A stretch of DNA of 64,000 nt from Prostheceraeus crozeri (GCA_907163375.1 CAJQUW010004727.1:124001-188000), one strand, 5' to 3'; shown: positions 10,957 to 22,936, counted from the first letter of the stretch. The notes: a model not told the origin generated them from the letters alone. A program made the numbers and translations.

Positions 10957-13425
10957 ATGCCTCGAAAGTGTAGTGTCGGTGGCTGCAAATCCAACTATTC
11001 ATCGACTTCGGAAAGGTGCTCTATCTATAGATTCCCTACAAACTCAATCGAACTAGACAGGTGGTTGTCAGTTTTACCTAATGTAATCGCTAAAGACAGT
11101 ATAACAAAGAATATGGGCGTTTGTCGCCGTCATTGTCCTCAAGACATTCCTATGAAAAAGATATTTGGTCGTGATGTGCCTGACTGTCCTCCATCAGTGT
11201 TCGTTGATTGTCCACCTTCCTTTTCACGTCAGACTGCAAATATTGTGAAGAGAAATGTCAATAGCAGAAGAGTAACATCATCCAGTCGTGCTGGAGTGGA
11301 TGAACTTGACTCTTTTCAGCTTTTAGATGAAATTCCTACTGATTTTATCGTATTTAGCAATGAAATATCTCAGCGAGAATTCATCGAATCGAACTGTGTT
11401 GCTGCGAAAAGTGATCATTTGATCCGCCTTCTTTTCTTTGATGATTCATATGAAACCATCGATTATAAGATCATCATATCATGTGACTACTCTATTGTCG
11501 CAAAGAAGAGGAATACAGGTGTGCGATTGAGTGTTCTACAGGATTTACTTGGATTTCAGTACAAACCACAATTATAGTACGAGTGAGAAATTATTCGCCA
11601 AATGAAGCTGAGGAAATGGAAGCTGTTGTTCGAATAATCACAAAGGCTATTACATTGCTGGATTTAGACCACTCGAAATATGAATTCATTCTGGAACAGT
11701 TAATCTTGTCAGCAAAATCTTCAGAAGGTCGTCGGTATTCATCTAACACTATGCATATTGCCCTCAATTTTTATTCAGCAAGTCGAGCTTCGTACATCAA
11801 ATTGCGACGGTTGCTTTGTCTTCCAAGCATCAATACATTGACTAAGAATTTGGAGAGAGTATCTGGCATTGGCACTGAGTCTTACTCCGAAAGAATAGCT
11901 CATGTTGTATTTGATAGATTTGAACAGTTTCAAAGAAAATGCATTTTACTTTTCGACGAGGTGTTTGTACAGCCGGAATTGCGCTACAGATCTGGACAGT
12001 TTATCGGAAATTCAGTCGATTCTCCGACAAATGAACTGTCCTCGCTTTCATGGTGAAGCCAATTTTTAGCGGGTCATCATTTGTTGTTCATTTCGTGCCA
12101 AATTATCGATTGAATTCCGAAAATCTAATGGAATATCTATTATTAGTCATAAAGAATGTTGAGAAAGCAAACGGTTATGTAACTGCAATCATGAGCGACA
12201 ATCATTCAACGAACAGGAGGCTGCACAAATTGCTCAGAGAAAAATTCGAGTCAGACTCTTCATTCAAGATTGAGAATCCCATTGATTCACGTCGTGATCT
12301 TTATCTTTTATTTCATTCGGTGCACATTTTCAAAAGTATTCGCAACAATTGGACTACTGAAAAATGCGGTACTATAGCATTTAAGCAACCAAACCAGGAC
12401 AGTCTACTGACTGCAAAATGGGCAGATCTTGTAGAACTATATAACAAAGAGAAAAATCTTGCTTTGCGAAGGATCAACATCAGTCATCGCGCACTCAATC
12501 CTTCATCATTTGACAAATAGAAGGTGAACCTCGTGACACCGCTTTGATTCAGGATCAGAAGAGTGAAACGGCTTGTTTCGTTTCCTTTGTTCTACGATTC
12601 TGGAAGAGAATCAACAATAAAAGTACGACTGCATGTATTCATTTATTAGACGTCGATAGAAGACCGATTACATCTTCCAAAGATCCGCAACTTGTGTTTT
12701 TGAATAATTTTTGCGAAATCTTCGTGTCCGATATACCGAGGCCTACTATTACTATTACAAACAGAGGCGTCCGATACCAGACATTGACCCGTGACACCAA
12801 AATGAGTCTATCTCAGACTGTTCTCGGAATAGTTGACTTCTGCAAAATGGTGTTCGAAGATAAAGCTGTGAAATATTTGCTTCTTGGCCGACTGCAATCA
12901 GATTCCCTAGAAGGAGAATTCGGAATATATTGTGAACTCTTCGGAGGCTTATATCATATTGCCTATGAGCAAGTATTGATCGGAGCTAGATTTCAACAGA
13001 TGAGATTATATCAGATGCTGGATACAGATATTGATGCTTCTTCACAGTCAGCTTACTCTCCTCAATGTTGCTAGAAAGATTTCAGAGATGAGGAACTGGC
13101 TCTACTTGATTCAACCGCATCACTGATTGATGCTATTACCGACAATGAGCGATCAGTGCTTTTTTACATTTGTGGATATGTTTCTCGAAAGGAAAATATT
13201 CCTCCTATTGATGCATCTGATCTTCAATCGATTCAAGTTGCTCAAAATTATGAAGATCGCGAGTTTCTTTCTTTGGTTTCTAGAGGTGGCTTAGTGTACC
13301 CTTCTGAAGAGATTTTCTCTTGTGTTCTACGCTCTACGCTTCTCTTGTGTCATAGTACGATGCATGTTACAAATGACTTGAAAATTGATTTGATGAAAAT
13401 TGTTTTTTATTGTTCTCACAGTTAA
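10957..13425 (+). pseudogene. THAP-domain P-element transposase, broken
   Basis: The protein starts M-P-R-K-C-S-V-G-G-C-K-S-N-Y, a THAP zinc finger (C-x4-C, with the closing C-R-R-H about residue 53-56) that binds the element ends. Later parts match the P-element catalytic region (RNase H-like): C-I-L-L-F-D-E-V with a likely first catalytic Asp (about 11940-11965), A-I-M-S-D-N-H-S-T-N-R-R (about 12185-12220) and L-L-T-A-K-W-A-D-L-V-E-L-Y (about 12405-12440). The C-terminal part near 13156-13425 reads F-Y-I-C-G-Y-V-S-R, common in THAP9-like proteins. The gene is broken by about three frameshifts (near 11577, 12050 and 12530) and an in-frame stop at 13072. ATG 10957 is chosen because the THAP motif starts there. 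Confidence 0.85.
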
Positions 13426-13701
13426 GCTTATCATGAGTATTGATGCATGTAGTAGACGAGCTTATTAACAATGTTGGCAAGGCTACTTAATGCAATATGC
13501 TACGTGCATTTCAGGCTCGCGGAGACATAAGAGCTTTCATTGGTAGGGCCTATGTAATATAGTTTAAATCTAAATCATGCTGAAAATAGATATTTCAAGT
13601 TGTTGGTCAACGTATTGTAAGCAGTAAAAACCGGCCTCCAGCTCGATTACACACATCGCGAGTTTACCGTCCCGACTCTTATCTATTTTTAGTAGTCCCT
13701 G

Positions 13702-14254
13702 GTTCCACTAGCGACTGACTGATGTTCCACTGCGTCATTTGCTTTTTCTCTTTCTATACAGTACATAAATTGACATCTCTTATCTGTCCGTGCATTCATC
13801 TTGTTACCCTTGATGAAGAATACCAAAGTATTGGGCACTACAAAGAACTTTTTTGATTCCTGAGAAGGCCAGTGGCAATTGAAGATATCATATTTTTCTT
13901 TTCATCAAATAGTATCATCTTTTCATTTATAACATTTCATCTGCAATCTTTTTTATATTTTTATTTGTATGTTCTACATTATCATCACAATATTTCTTCA
14001 CTTTTCAACTTCTTTACATATAATATTTGAATGATAAACTTACATGGGATAATCATTTCCAACGTACTATCCTGACAACATCGCGCATACTTTACGCCAT
14101 CCGACTACTGAAACAATTGTTCTGAAGCATGCCATGTGAACATTCTGCATCAATGAATGAGATACTGATGAAATTTTTCCCAAAAGAAGTTACCATGTTA
14201 TCTGTGTTGTTACGTGAACTTGTTCTGTAATTCCAAACTTAAATAATATGCATA
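13702..14254. other. Flank between P-type element and hAT2, probable PLE tail
   Basis: No gene. CTTGATGAAGAATACCAAAG near 13809 resembles the 3' tail of Penelope-like elements, some of which keep hammerhead ribozyme remnants (CUGAUGA ... GAAA). The core bases here are not intact, so only a weak link to the PLE left of 7013 can be drawn. Confidence 0.25.
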
Positions 14255-14969
14255 TAGACCTGCCAACATTAACATTTGCAAAATCGGGACATGGTCATTA
14301 TTATCAAGTATGCAAACTAACCCATATATATATTTAAAAAATCTACAACATTTTGAATATTTTATTGAACATAAATGCATTAAAATATGACGTACTATTT
14401 GAGACAATGGAATCATAAAATATACGTGGTACGTCCAATAAGTTTCCGGACAAATGTAGAAAAACTGCAAATTTTTCAATGATGACATGATGGATCAGTA
14501 ATTTGGCACATGAAGGTTAGAATAGTATGTGAAGTTTGAAAAAGTTTTCGTTTTCTGTTAGTCTGCAGGCCCATTTTAGAAAACATGCGAAATTTTGGCT
14601 ATTTTGATGAATTTTCAGGGTTATCGATAGATACAGAGGAAGACAAGGTATCAAATAGAATCTGCTATGTTGGATAGTTATTACACAATATTCAGGCGCA
14701 TAAAAATGGAGCATTCAGTTTTGTCAGCTACCTCTAATTACACCGCAGACGTCCATTCTCGAATGAAGTTCGATATGAAATCAATCACATCTCTGCAACA
14801 ATGTACTCAACAGAGTTTCGCGTTTAAACGATTGAATGTTGACATGCAAATCGTCTGTATGTTCTTCTTAGCAATCAGAATCCCGAAATGCTGAATAAAT
14901 GGCATCATAGTGGAGACGAATGTACTTCACGGTCGACTATTTTATTTTGGGCGGCACAGTCTAGACGAG

Positions 14970-15710
14970 GTCAACAGAATGTCAATGATCGAATGATGAT
15001 CCACCTGAAAGTAGGCCTGCCGAGGCTGTGACAACCACGAAGTCCGAGCCGATGGAAAAGCCTCTGAACAGGGTTCGATGCATAATGATTGCCACTCTTG
15101 GTGAATTTATCACTTGGAAGTGATGAGGGAACCTTCGATGAAAATGGCTGTCGAAAGTTCAACCTGTAGTTCTCTTTTCTTGCGGCTCCCGATACACGGG
15201 AGGCTTGTACGAATTTGGGCATTACTGAAGAGTTTGGAGAACGTTTGTTGTGTTTTCTTACTGTCGAAGAAGCTCACTTGTCTCTGTACAATCCACCATC
15301 CAAACGGGAATCATTCAAATAGAGGAGAACTGCCGAGGGGAACCCTTGGAAGACGCGATCGAGAACTAATCATCGTCGATACCTTTAACTGCTATTTTCT
15401 TTCAACGCAACAGAGATTGTGCTTATTGATGAAGGACGGTCTGTCGTTGCATGCACTCATTACGAACAGTTTCCATTCAAAAAGCTCGAACAGCTACCCG
15501 GAAGCTGCGTTCATTACCTCACTGTTTTCTCCATGACAACATTCCTGCTCACACATCCGGTATCATGCAGCATGCTATCACTGATCTGGAAGAATCCGTT
15601 CTCGGATTCCTCGGTAAACTTCATTCTTCAGGAAGCGTTCGCGACTTAACAGTCAGGTGGTTGAAGTGTGTTCAACATGAGGGTGCTAGCTTGAAAAAGG
15701 AATTTTAAGA
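14970..15710 (+). pseudogene. mariner-type transposase, broken
   Basis: Pieces in different frames match a mariner transposase in the right order. About 15265-15320 gives E-E-A-H-L-S-L-Y-N-P-P-S-K-R-E-S, the stretch after the first catalytic Asp. About 15400-15540 gives I-V-L-I-D-E-G-R-S-V-V. About 15530-15580 gives L-H-D-N-I-P-A-H-T-S, the second catalytic Asp box. About 15655-15705 gives R-W-L-K-C-V-Q-H-E-G-A-S-L-K-K-E-F, a typical C-terminal end. The stretch with the third Asp (P-Y-S-P-D-L in relatives) seems deleted between 15580 and 15650. Several frameshifts and stops make it inactive. An upstream frame (14667-14894) may be the decayed helix-turn-helix part. Confidence 0.65.
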
Positions 15711-17205
15711 CCTGTTATTTTTATCTGGTCAAGTTAAAACACTTGTTGATAAATGTTTGAACAACACAACCATCAGCAAATTTGCCGTGCACAAAATAGA
15801 AAGGCAGATCTTTATCACTTTATTTTAAATTCGTCAAAATAACCAAAATTTCGCATGTTTTCTAAAATGGGCGAAAAAGGCGAAAACTTTTCAAAACTTG
15901 ACACATCATCCTAACCTACATGCTCCAAGTTAGTGATCCATCATGTCATAATTGAAAAATTTGCTGTTTTCCTACATTTGTCCGGAAACTTATTAGTGGA
16001 GCAGCTTAAATCGTGCAAATTATGATACAAGCATGAAACTTCGCATGGGTGTTCTCAACACATATCTAAGCAATTCCACCCGATGAGCCACTTAAAATTC
16101 GACCTTATTTCAAAATGGCGGCCATTTTTCAAAATTGCCCTAGCAACGACCCCTAGGAGCCTGGTAACAGCATTATAGTGGTCATTTTCAGGCATTTTAA
16201 GAAATGTTAAGGGGCACAAATATATAGCATTAGTATTTGAATAACATTTGAGTAAGTTTCTGACCTAGCAACGGTTGCTAAGGACGCTAAAAAACAATAA
16301 AAGTGTGAATTTCTCTGATTTTCCTTAGCAACGGCCCACTTATCGTTAATTGATATGGATGAAATTTGATATATAGTGTAATCAACTATATTAAAGCATA
16401 AAAATGTTGTAATGATTAAGTATCACTTACGTACTTGTTGCTAGGGTCCTGATAAATGCATAGCAACAACCATTTGCAGGTAATTTCAACATTGTTTTCA
16501 GCATTTTCTCTAACAACGACCAATCTATAAATTTTACAAGCCTTGTTTTGAGACGGTTGCTAGGGCCACAATATGCAAGATGGCCATCCATTTTACTTTG
16601 ATTGTAAATTATATTTTTAAATTTGCATTTATGACACCCATAAATGTTGATGTAATTATGGGTCCAAAAGTTGTCATAGCCGGGAGTGAGAGTGGGGATA
16701 AGCTCCACTGTCTAAAAAATGCTCTCAGTGGCGTGCGACTCAAACAGCCTCTGACAACTGAAGTCCAGCTCGTGTAGCCTGCTCGAGTGGCTTATAGACA
16801 TAAGCCCGGCGGACCTGCTTCTACTAACACGAGAAGGGGCGAAGGCGGGTCACTGGCGCCTTAAAACCAGTTGCTTTGGGTAGATGGGGCTCGTTAGCCT
16901 TGGAAGGCAGCTCATCTAGGGGAAGGAAAACCTTGATTTCAAACCTCCGCTGCCTTGCGGCATACCCATTTGTGGGAAAGGCTTCTGGTATCAATTGAGG
17001 AGACTTGCAAGTCCAACGGTGAAACAGACGGTAGAGGGACACAAATGACTGTGAAGACGAAAGAAGCAAGATGAGTGATTGTCAGGCACTACCAAGGCAC
17101 ATTGGTGACATCACTGCTGTGAAACCCAGCATGGGGTTCAGTGTCAGCTAGGTTAATTGTGTCAGCATCTTCATGCAACTGCAATAACGTAGTATCCCAA
17201 ATGAA

Positions 17206-18996
17206 TCTGCGACAGGAAAGAAAGATGAGAACAACAGTGCTCGACATCATGATCAAACCCTCAGCGCAGAGAAATCATTCTTTTGCAAGGTAAAGTCGTT
17301 GTCTTCGGTATTGCGAGAGATGGGAAATCCATTTCAAGAAGAGTCAAACGATCTCCTGGCACTTGACTCTCAAAATGTTTCGGACCCTGCTCTTGCTGAA
17401 CTACTCCGTACACACTATGAGCGTGGCAAACAGCAATTCCTCTGATTCGTTGATGGGCTACAGTATGAAGGTTCTTGTCCATTCTATGATCCAATAAAGA
17501 AGAATATAGTCTCCTTCTTCAAACAGGTTTTGAAGCCGACTTCTGGTGCATCCAAGGAGAAGGTGCTAAAAGATGATTGTCAACTATTCTCAGGACTCTT
17601 CATTTCATGCCAGAACAGACAGTGTGACTTGCAAGATTTCTTCAAGCATGAAAACCAGTCCTTCCCTGCTTCTCTTAGCAGCAATTGCAAACTTAATTCT
17701 TGCCAGAAATCACGGTTAGCTGACATTCTTCAGTCACAGGTGAGCCTACCAGACACAGAACCTACAGCCGATGCAATCATCATAGATGGATCAGCATTTA
17801 TCCATGCCCTGCCTCCACGAACCTCAAAGACATTCGATGACTATGCAAATGACGACATAATCCCCAAAGTGGAAAGCTATGGTCACAAGTTTAGCAGAGT
17901 GGACATAGTATTTGATGTGTACAACAAGTCAAGTCTAAAAAATGAAGCCAGATCGAAGCGAGGGCAAGGAATGAGAAGGAGAGTATCAGGAATGAGTAAG
18001 ACTCCAATTAACTGGAAAGGCTTTCTTCGAAATAACTCTAATAAGAATGAGCTGTTCAACTTTCTTGCCGATAAAATTTATGGAACTGAAACAGTTAACA
18101 CCGTTATTGTTGTTACTAAAGGAGAAAATGCAGTTAGCAACTCACCTATACTCTTGGATGACATATCACCTTGTTATCATGAAGAAGCGGACAGCAGACT
18201 ATTCGCTCATGCCAAACATGCAACAATGAATGGAAGCAAATCCCTCATTATTAAGGCCAATGACACAGATGTTCTTGTCATTGCAATATCTGTTCTGCCT
18301 TCCCTACTCGAAATTGGCCTTGAATCCATGTGGATTGCATTTGGACAAGGTACAGGTGTACGATGGATTCCAGTTCATGAGATTGTTCTTGCAATTGGAC
18401 CACAGAGAGTCAAGGGATTATCGTTCTTCCATGCATTCACCGGCTGTGACATCGTGTCTGCCTTTCGTGGCAAAGGGAAGAAATCGGCTTGGCATACATG
18501 GAACATTCATGACGAAGTCTCTGAAACCTTCGCTAATCTGAGTCAGATTCCAGCAACCATTAGTGATCGTGACATTCAAGAACTTGAAAAATTTGTCGTG
18601 CTCTTGTATGACAGATCATCGGCAGCAACTAGTGTGGATGAAGCAAGGTTGGAACTTTTTGCCGGCAAGCAGAAACAGTATAACTCGATCCCTCCGACAA
18701 AAGCTGCTTTACAAGAACATATTAAACGTGCAGCATATCAGGCTGGCATTATCTGGGGTCAGAGCACAATAGCTAGACCCAACATCAGCAGTCCCGCTGA
18801 GTGGGGATGGATCTGGGACGGGGAGATGTGGCAGGTATTCTGGACAAAATTGCCTCCAATCGCAGACAGCTGTAAAAAGCTTACCAAGTGCTCTTGCAAG
18901 AAAGATTGCAACACGAGTAGATGCAAATGTCGTCGCTCAGGACTTCCATGCACAGCACTGTGTGGCTGCAACTGTGATGACTTTGTTTCACAATGA
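17206..18996 (+). pseudogene. Academ-like element protein, XPG/FEN-like nuclease and CXC part
   Basis: The longest open frame in the window (17530-18996, 488 codons). The same frame reads upstream to about 17206, with L-R-E-M-G-N-P-F-Q-E-E-S and F-Y-D-P-I-K-K-N, broken only by a TGA at 17443. The core looks like a PIN/FEN (XPG-type) nuclease fold with acidic motifs: I-I-I-D-G-S-A-F (residues ~85-92), R-V-D-I-V-F-D-V-Y, H-E-E-A-D-S-R-L (~219-226), K-A-N-D-T-D-V-L-V (~242-250) and F-H-A-F-T-G-C-D-I-V (~301-310). The C-terminus (~452-482) is a tesmin/TSO1-like CXC module, C-S-C-K-K-D-C-N-T-S-R-C-K-C. Large relatives have a zinc-finger half like the one in element A. Its 5' end is lost, so translation as read would need an internal start. 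Function in transposition is inferred. Confidence 0.75.
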
Positions 18997-19008
18997 TTCT
19001 TCGGTACC

Positions 19009-19700
19009 GTGATTGACATTTGAAAAGACTTTGTTTTACTTCGATACTGTGATTCATATTTACAGAAACGATTTGTTTACAGTAATTTTTCGATTCCGTG
19101 ATTGACATTTGAAAAGACTTTGTTTTACTTCGATACTGTGATTCATATTTACAGAAACGATTTGTTTACAGTAATTTTTCGATTCCGTGATTGACATTTG
19201 AAAAGACTTTGTTTTACTTCGATACTGTGATTCATATTTACAGAAACGATTTGTTTACAGTAATTTTTCGATTCCGTGATTGACATTTGAAAAGACTTTG
19301 TTTTACTTCGATACTGTTATTGATATGCACAAAATCCCTTTGTTTTACAGTAATTCTTCGATACTGTGATTGACATTTACAGAAACGATTTGTTTACAGT
19401 AATTTTTAGATACCGAGTTTGACATATATTTTACTTCGATACTGTGATTGATATGTACAAAATCATTTGTTTTACACAAATTATTCGATCTGTGAAATTC
19501 TACGATACTGTGATTGACATTTACAAAAACAATTTGTTTTACAATAAGTCTACGATACCGTGATTGATATTCACAAAAGACTTTTGTTTTAATTCGATAC
19601 TGTGATTGAAGATATTTTTCTATACTTCAATACTGTACAAAAAATCTTCGATATTGTAAATATTCGATATTGTGATTGAAATTTGTGATTAATACAAACT
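19009..19700. repeat. Subterminal array of element B, with 89-bp tandem repeat
   Basis: The unit beginning GTGATTGACATTTGAAAAG recurs at 19009, 19098, 19187 and 19276, an exact 89-bp spacing with almost no variation over three units. It then gives way to the looser array (to about 19690) shared with A at 7915-8310. The common core is CTTCGATACTGTGATT (inverse AATCACAGTATCGAAG). Such regularly spaced subterminal motifs usually bind the transposase. Confidence 0.85.
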
Positions 19701-20918
19701 TTTTCTCAATGCATGAAGTTTTCAATTCTTAATATTTTTTGGAAAGAGCTAAATCACTTTATGATCTTTTAGGATTTAATCGTAACAAATGTCATCTTTT
19801 CGATACATGTTCCCTAATGGGTTCAAACTCATAATTTGATAATTATATCAACATGCGGAAAATAATTCATTTACTAGCATATTGTGGCCCTAGCAACCGT
19901 TGCTAGGCTGAAATCTGTTTTACTGACCAATGGCCATATCGGATGGCCGAAATCCAAATACGTCTCAAAACAAGGCTTGTAAAATTTATAGATTGGTCGT
20001 TGTTAGAGAAAATGCTGAAAACAATGTTGAAATTACCTGCAAATGGTTGTTGCTATGCATTTATCAGGACCCTAGCAACCAGTACGTAAGTGATACTTAA
20101 TCATTACAACATTTTTATGCTTTAATATAGTTGATTACACTATATATCAAATTTCATCCATATCAATTAACGATAAGTGGGCCGTTGCTAAGGAAAATCA
20201 GAGAAATTCACACTTTTATTGTTTTTTAGCGTCCTTAGCAACCGTTGCTAGGTCAGAAACTTACTCAAATGTTATTCAAATACTAATGCTATATATTTGT
20301 GCCCCTTAACATTTCTTAAAATGCCTGAAAATGACCACTATAATGCTGTTACCAGGCTCCTAGGGGTCGTTGCTAGGGCAATTTTGAAAAATGGCCGCCA
20401 TTTTGAAATAAGGTCGAATTTTAAGTGGCTCATCGGGTGGAATTGCTTAGATATGTGTTGAGAACACCCATGCGAAGTTTCATGCTTGTATCATAATTTG
20501 CACGATTCATCTGAAAATTCGACGTAAGCTGCTCCACTATATTGGACGTACCACGTATATAACATAATATATGACTGTGAAAAGCGAATGGCATCTTATG
20601 AGCATGACAACACACATTTATCATAGCACACATGTGAATATGGAATGCGCGCAGCGCAAATTTTTGAATTATTTTGCTAGACTTATTTAAAAATTGACTT
20701 GTAAAAATCTTACAAAATAAAAATTTAAATATCGGGACATTTGTCAAAAAATTGGGACTGCTGAAAATTGCAATAAAATCGGGACAGTCCCGACGGAATC
20801 GGGACAGTTGGCAGGTCTGTGCATAATATTGAATTATGTGTGAAATTTTCCGTTTATGTAATCCTTTTGTATTCTATATTCTCGTGTAGCCTCTCTCCCG
20901 AGATCAGATAATTAATAG

Positions 20919-20985
20919 GGTCCGTAAAGTCATGCAAGTGAGATCAGTAATTTATTATCTTGCTTACTTGCGTGACTATACGGAC
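20919..20985. repeat. Short imperfect hairpin
   Basis: GTCCGTAAAGTCATGCAAGT (20919-20938) pairs with ACTTGCGTGACTATACGGAC (20966-20985) with few mismatches, around a loop of about 25 nt. There is no coding potential. It may be a tiny MITE or the end of one. Confidence 0.5.
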
Positions 20986-21008
20986 ATTCAGTAACAGATA
21001 CCCTACAG

Positions 21009-21725
21009 CAAGGTTCCGCAAACTTCGAACCCTTTTCGGACAAATTCAAGTAAATATTTTTTTGTTCCGGCCGCATTTCATCCACACATAGTAGTATCAA
21101 AACTGCTATTTTATTTGCATCATTAAATCATTGGATCTCCGAAATTTAGATTGCATTATCTATTAGATTTTAAACAAACAAAAAGATTTTATTAGATTTA
21201 AGTGTTTATTGGATAGAAAGCAATCGTTGATTGAACGATCGAATTACAACTGATCACAGAAAGAAAGAATATCAATGTGCTGGATGCGCCTGAATTTCGG
21301 AACAAAGTTTATTAAAATTTGGTTCGAATTTTGAATTGTAGATTAGTCAAGCAGCGAATCGAAAAAAGTGCAGTCAGTGAAACTGACTACGGGACGTACG
21401 CTGCCCTAACCGCCCGTGCCCACATCAGCCAATTACTTTTGTATTTTGTAGAGGCGATGGCGCTATTAAAGATAGCGTGCGCACATAACTTCTGAACTTC
21501 TTCACTGCCAGTGTGTGATAGTCTTCAATGTGTCAGTGTGTGATTCACCGAATCTTTTACAAATTGTAACCGCTGACGAGTCGACCTGGATAGTTGACTT
21601 TGGATTAATTGAAATGAAAGCAATGAGAACTCTTAAATTAGACCATCTTCAGGCCGCAAAACCCAAATTTTGGATCGAGTCAACCGGCCGCATGCGGCCG
21701 GAAAAAGCGAGTTTGCGGAACACTG
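21009..21725. mobile_element. Non-autonomous hAT element (717 bp)
   Basis: The ends are CAAGGTTCCGCAAACTTCG and, inverted, CAGTGTTCCGCAAACTCG, of the common hAT form. The 8-bp flanks are CCCTACAG (21001-21008) and CCCTATAG (21726-21733), 7 of 8 equal. A CCGGCCGCATGCGGCCGG palindrome lies just inside the right end. There is no transposase; the short frame at 21515-21733 runs out through the terminus and is not a gene. Confidence 0.75.
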
Positions 21726-21733
21726 CCCTATAG

Positions 21734-22726
21734 TTTCAATTTCAAACAGTAATCTCCCTACAGTTCTTTCCTAACACATGTAAAAGATAATTAGAATTCA
21801 CTCAGTTGTACTGTCTGGCCTATGACAGATAGTAGAGGTCTGCGATCGTGTTGAGCCTTGTCATTCATGTCGTGTCTTAACAATTTGAGTCGTGTTTTCA
21901 TTTAGTCTTAATTCACTGTAATTTTTTTAGGTGTGAGATAATTTGATATCTCAACTTCATCTAGCTAAAGACAAAAGTTATCTAGAATCCATTTCATTCC
22001 ACGACGATGAATGACAAATAAACAGCATTCTTTTATTGCACTTACAAGGATAAATCGCAATAAAGGACGCAATGTAGTTGACAAATATGACAGGGCCGCG
22101 AGTATCAACCGGTTCCTGAGTGGACTCTAAATGATGGTGGGCCGAGTGCGATGCACAGAACCCGTACCTGAGTGGAAGGGCTGTGCAACTGCAAACCATT
22201 GTCATTCATGCTACTCGGCCACCTCCGCTACAATCGATGTGTGTTTTCTGCAGCGGGGTGCGTCACTAACATGAGACGGTGCTATCTGAGTCCAGGGAAG
22301 CTTAGTAAATAGCATTTTATTAAATCGGCCACAGTTGAATGTAACTTTCCACCGGCAATCAAACTAGATTTCGTGCTACCTTCGTGCTTGGAATAGGCAG
22401 CTTTGACTTTGGTGTTCGTGTCGCGTTAAAAGAGCTCAGTCGTGTTCGTGTTTCGGCTGAAGACCTTCGTGTCGTGTTGGGTAAATTTCTGACGACTGCA
22501 TATTTTAATTTTTTTGAAGCTTCATTTTCGTAGTGCCTTTGATAAAAAGTCGGTTGCAGCATTCTACTTTTCAGTCATTTATAGTAGATCGTAAACAGCT
22601 TCAGAAAATCAGTTAGCTAATTGAGGATATTTCAAGCTGCCGCAAAATAAGTTCAAATTCATGATCAAGTCTTCTCATGTGTCCAACGGGACGCATTCAA
22701 ATTTCAAGTGTTAACTTTATGTACAA
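21734..22726. other. No gene; TCGTGT-rich stretches, possible MITE
   Basis: Segments near 21835-21905 and 22370-22495 both repeat TCGTGT/CGTGTCGTGTT, as hAT ends of the type starting with AGAGGTCTGC often do. That would make about 21830-22500 another non-autonomous element. I could not fix termini or a duplication. The middle (22080-22250) is richer in G+C and holds a 75-codon minus frame without recognisable features. Confidence 0.3.
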
Positions 22727-22936
22727 GTTTTTGTTGGGAAACCAAATACAAGATGGCAATAATTTTTATACTTCATTAATTTCAGCCTCCTGTGAGGCCA
22801 TCAACAGAAGCAGAAAATCTACACATGTACGTTTGAAATTATTCAAAACTTAATTCACATTATTTCTATGATTCCTGGGTAGACTGAAAGTAAGCACAAA
22901 CCTAGAGATATAAACAATAATAAACATCATGGCATA

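Larger units (their letters stand above)
7013..13701 (+). mobile_element. P-type (THAP) DNA transposon
   Basis: The ends are inverted repeats: CAGGGACTACTAAAAATAGA at 7013-7032 and its reverse complement ending at 13701. The similarity continues inward for about 80 bp through CGGGACG and GAGCTGGAG. Flanks are GTTCCAC at 7006-7012 and 13702-13708. P elements usually make 8-bp duplications, so a 7-bp reading is near but not exact. Removing Academ-like element A (7074-10739, duplication AGC) restores the left subterminal sequence, which then matches the right one. Without A the element is about 3 kb, a normal length for the family. The transposase is broken. Confidence 0.8.
15994..20539 (+). mobile_element. 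Academ-like transposon B with XPG-like nuclease gene
   Basis: It has the same termini as A (TAGTGGAGCAGC...GCTGCTCCACTA) and about 0.56-kb terminal inverted repeats (15994-16553 and about 19975-20539). The target duplication is TAT (15991-15993, 20540-20542), and its removal restores the mariner terminal repeat exactly. The orientation is opposite to A. It keeps the C-terminal coding half (17206-18996) and lacks the 5' leader and zinc-finger part. The array downstream of the stop codon is longer than in A because an 89-bp unit was duplicated in tandem. High identity between the A and B arms suggests both moved in the same period. Confidence 0.8.
14423..20557 (+). mobile_element. mariner-like transposon interrupted by element B
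   Basis: The left terminal repeat begins TACGTGGTACGTCCAATAAG (14423-14442) and continues through TTTCCGGACAAATGTAG for about 90 bp. The right repeat is its inverse but is split: the inner part ends at 15993 (CCGGAAACTTAT) and the outer 15 bp resume at 20543-20557 after element B. TA flanks both ends (14421-14422, 20558-20559). Without B the element is about 1.6 kb. It contains a broken mariner transposase (14970-15710). Confidence 0.8.
14255..20819. mobile_element. hAT-type element 2, host of the mariner
   Basis: The left end reads TAGACCTGCCAAC (14255-14267). The right end, inverted, reads CAGACCTGCCAACTGTCCCG (ending 20819) and is followed by further CCCGAT repeats. The flanks share TGCATA (ATGCATAT left, GTGCATAA right), consistent with a degenerate 8-bp duplication. 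Without the mariner and Academ inserts only about 430 bp of AT-rich noncoding DNA remain, so it was a short non-autonomous element. The left end is more decayed than the right. Confidence 0.6.

Noticed and set aside
13805-13845. Hammerhead ribozyme (TTGATGA with a short stem AATACCAAAGTATT), as known from Penelope-like elements
   Set aside because: The core CUGAUGA and GAAA are both changed and stems I and III cannot be seen.
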